This document shows positions 36,210-36,505 of a DNA stretch of 36,505 nt, in pieces (positions within the stretch are counted from its first letter, which is position 1; every line of letters begins with the position of its first letter). The notes under the pieces were generated by a model. That model saw only the letters and a program-made list of their open reading frames with translations, had not been told where the DNA came from and searched no databases. Location: NCBI GenBank assembly GCA_964351745.1, contig CAYGPI010000011.1, positions 1 through 36,505 on the forward strand, read 5' to 3'. A program made the translations under genes and the position numbers. The DNA is from CAYNJF01 sp964351745 (GTDB lineage Bacteria > Pseudomonadota > Gammaproteobacteria > Berkiellales > Berkiellaceae).

Positions 36210-36505
36210 GCATAATATTTTAACCTGTGACAATCTGTCTAAGGTTTATAAAGATGGGCACCGTGATATTCCAGTGTTTAAAGGCCTAAGCTTGCAAGTC
36301 GCACCACGAGAAAGAGTGGCGATTATTGGCAAGTCTGGATCTGGAAAGACGACACTTATTAATTTATTAGGTGGCCTTGAAAAACCAACATCGGGTCAAG
36401 TCTATTTTGAGCAAACAGATATTCATAAAATTTCTGATGGCAAACGTGGCGAGCTTCGAAATCGGTTGTTTGGCGATATTTTTCAATTCGATCATTTGTT
36501 CGCGG
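36199..36505 (+). CDS. lolD: Lipoprotein-releasing ABC transporter ATP-binding protein LolD, 3' truncated
   Basis: The first 102 codons of an ABC ATPase run off the window end. The start ATG overlaps the lolC stop by 11 bases and has GGAGG (36185-36189) 9 bases upstream. The sequence has the LolD-type N-terminus (LTCDNLSKVYKDG), Walker A GKSGSGKTT (44-52) and a Q-loop region FGDIFQFDHLF that closely fits LolD. It supplies ATP hydrolysis for lipoprotein release with the adjacent permease. The signature motif and Walker B lie beyond the window. Confidence 0.92.
   Translation, partial: MNIKHNILTCDNLSKVYKDGHRDIPVFKGLSLQVAPRERVAIIGKSGSGKTTLINLLGGLEKPTSGQVYFEQTDIHKISDGKRGELRNRLFGDIFQFDHLFA

Overview
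The window looks like a chromosomal segment of a low-GC (about 40%) gammaproteobacterium. Gene content (NagZ, MTIP-type phosphorylase plus Hpt, Mfd with CsiV, AguA/AguB, LolCD) and a eukaryotic-like protein kinase beside a giant surface protein suggest a host-associated lineage, perhaps near Legionellales/Coxiellaceae. That placement is inference from gene content. A run of exactly 100 N shows this is a draft scaffold. No tRNA, rRNA, CRISPR array or insertion sequence was recognised, and no stretch over 300 bases lacks a gene.

Layout. (1) 1-6861, plus strand: a fatty-acid degradation block with a 5'-truncated FadB/FadJ-type protein, a second three-domain hydroxyacyl-CoA dehydrogenase/enoyl-CoA hydratase, a thiolase and a FadL-type porin. 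A TetR regulator follows (7038-7667), then a bidirectional terminator shared with a small secreted protein on the minus strand. (2) 8341-12391, plus strand: a YkuD protein without a signal peptide, nagZ, an MscS channel, hpt and an MTIP-like phosphorylase. This joins murein recycling to purine/methylthio salvage. (3) 15746-12388, minus strand: a tightly packed di-heme peroxidase, a membrane histidine kinase and a YfiR-like protein, which may form a periplasmic redox or ligand sensing unit. (4) 16004-26877, plus strand: a giant repeat protein of more than 2,780 residues, interrupted by the assembly gap, followed 42 bases later by a Ser/Thr kinase with repeats and tyrosine motifs. This is the accessory, host-interaction part of the window. 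(5) 34841-26978, minus strand: aguA, aguB, a DAHP-synthase-like gene, mfd and csiV, several overlapping, then separately promoted msrA. (6) 34959-36505, plus strand: lolC and the start of lolD, which runs off the end.

The most unusual items are the giant protein, which combines VCBS repeats, two copies of a CSLREA/beta-helix module with Pmp-like rungs and a calcium-loop C-terminus, and its kinase neighbour with a YxxM-motif tail. Also notable are a signal-less YkuD enzyme with an altered active-site motif beside nagZ, a phosphorylase with several replaced active-site positions, a divergent DAHP synthase inside an agmatine/mfd operon, and an inverted repeat that brackets the msrA promoter -10 box.
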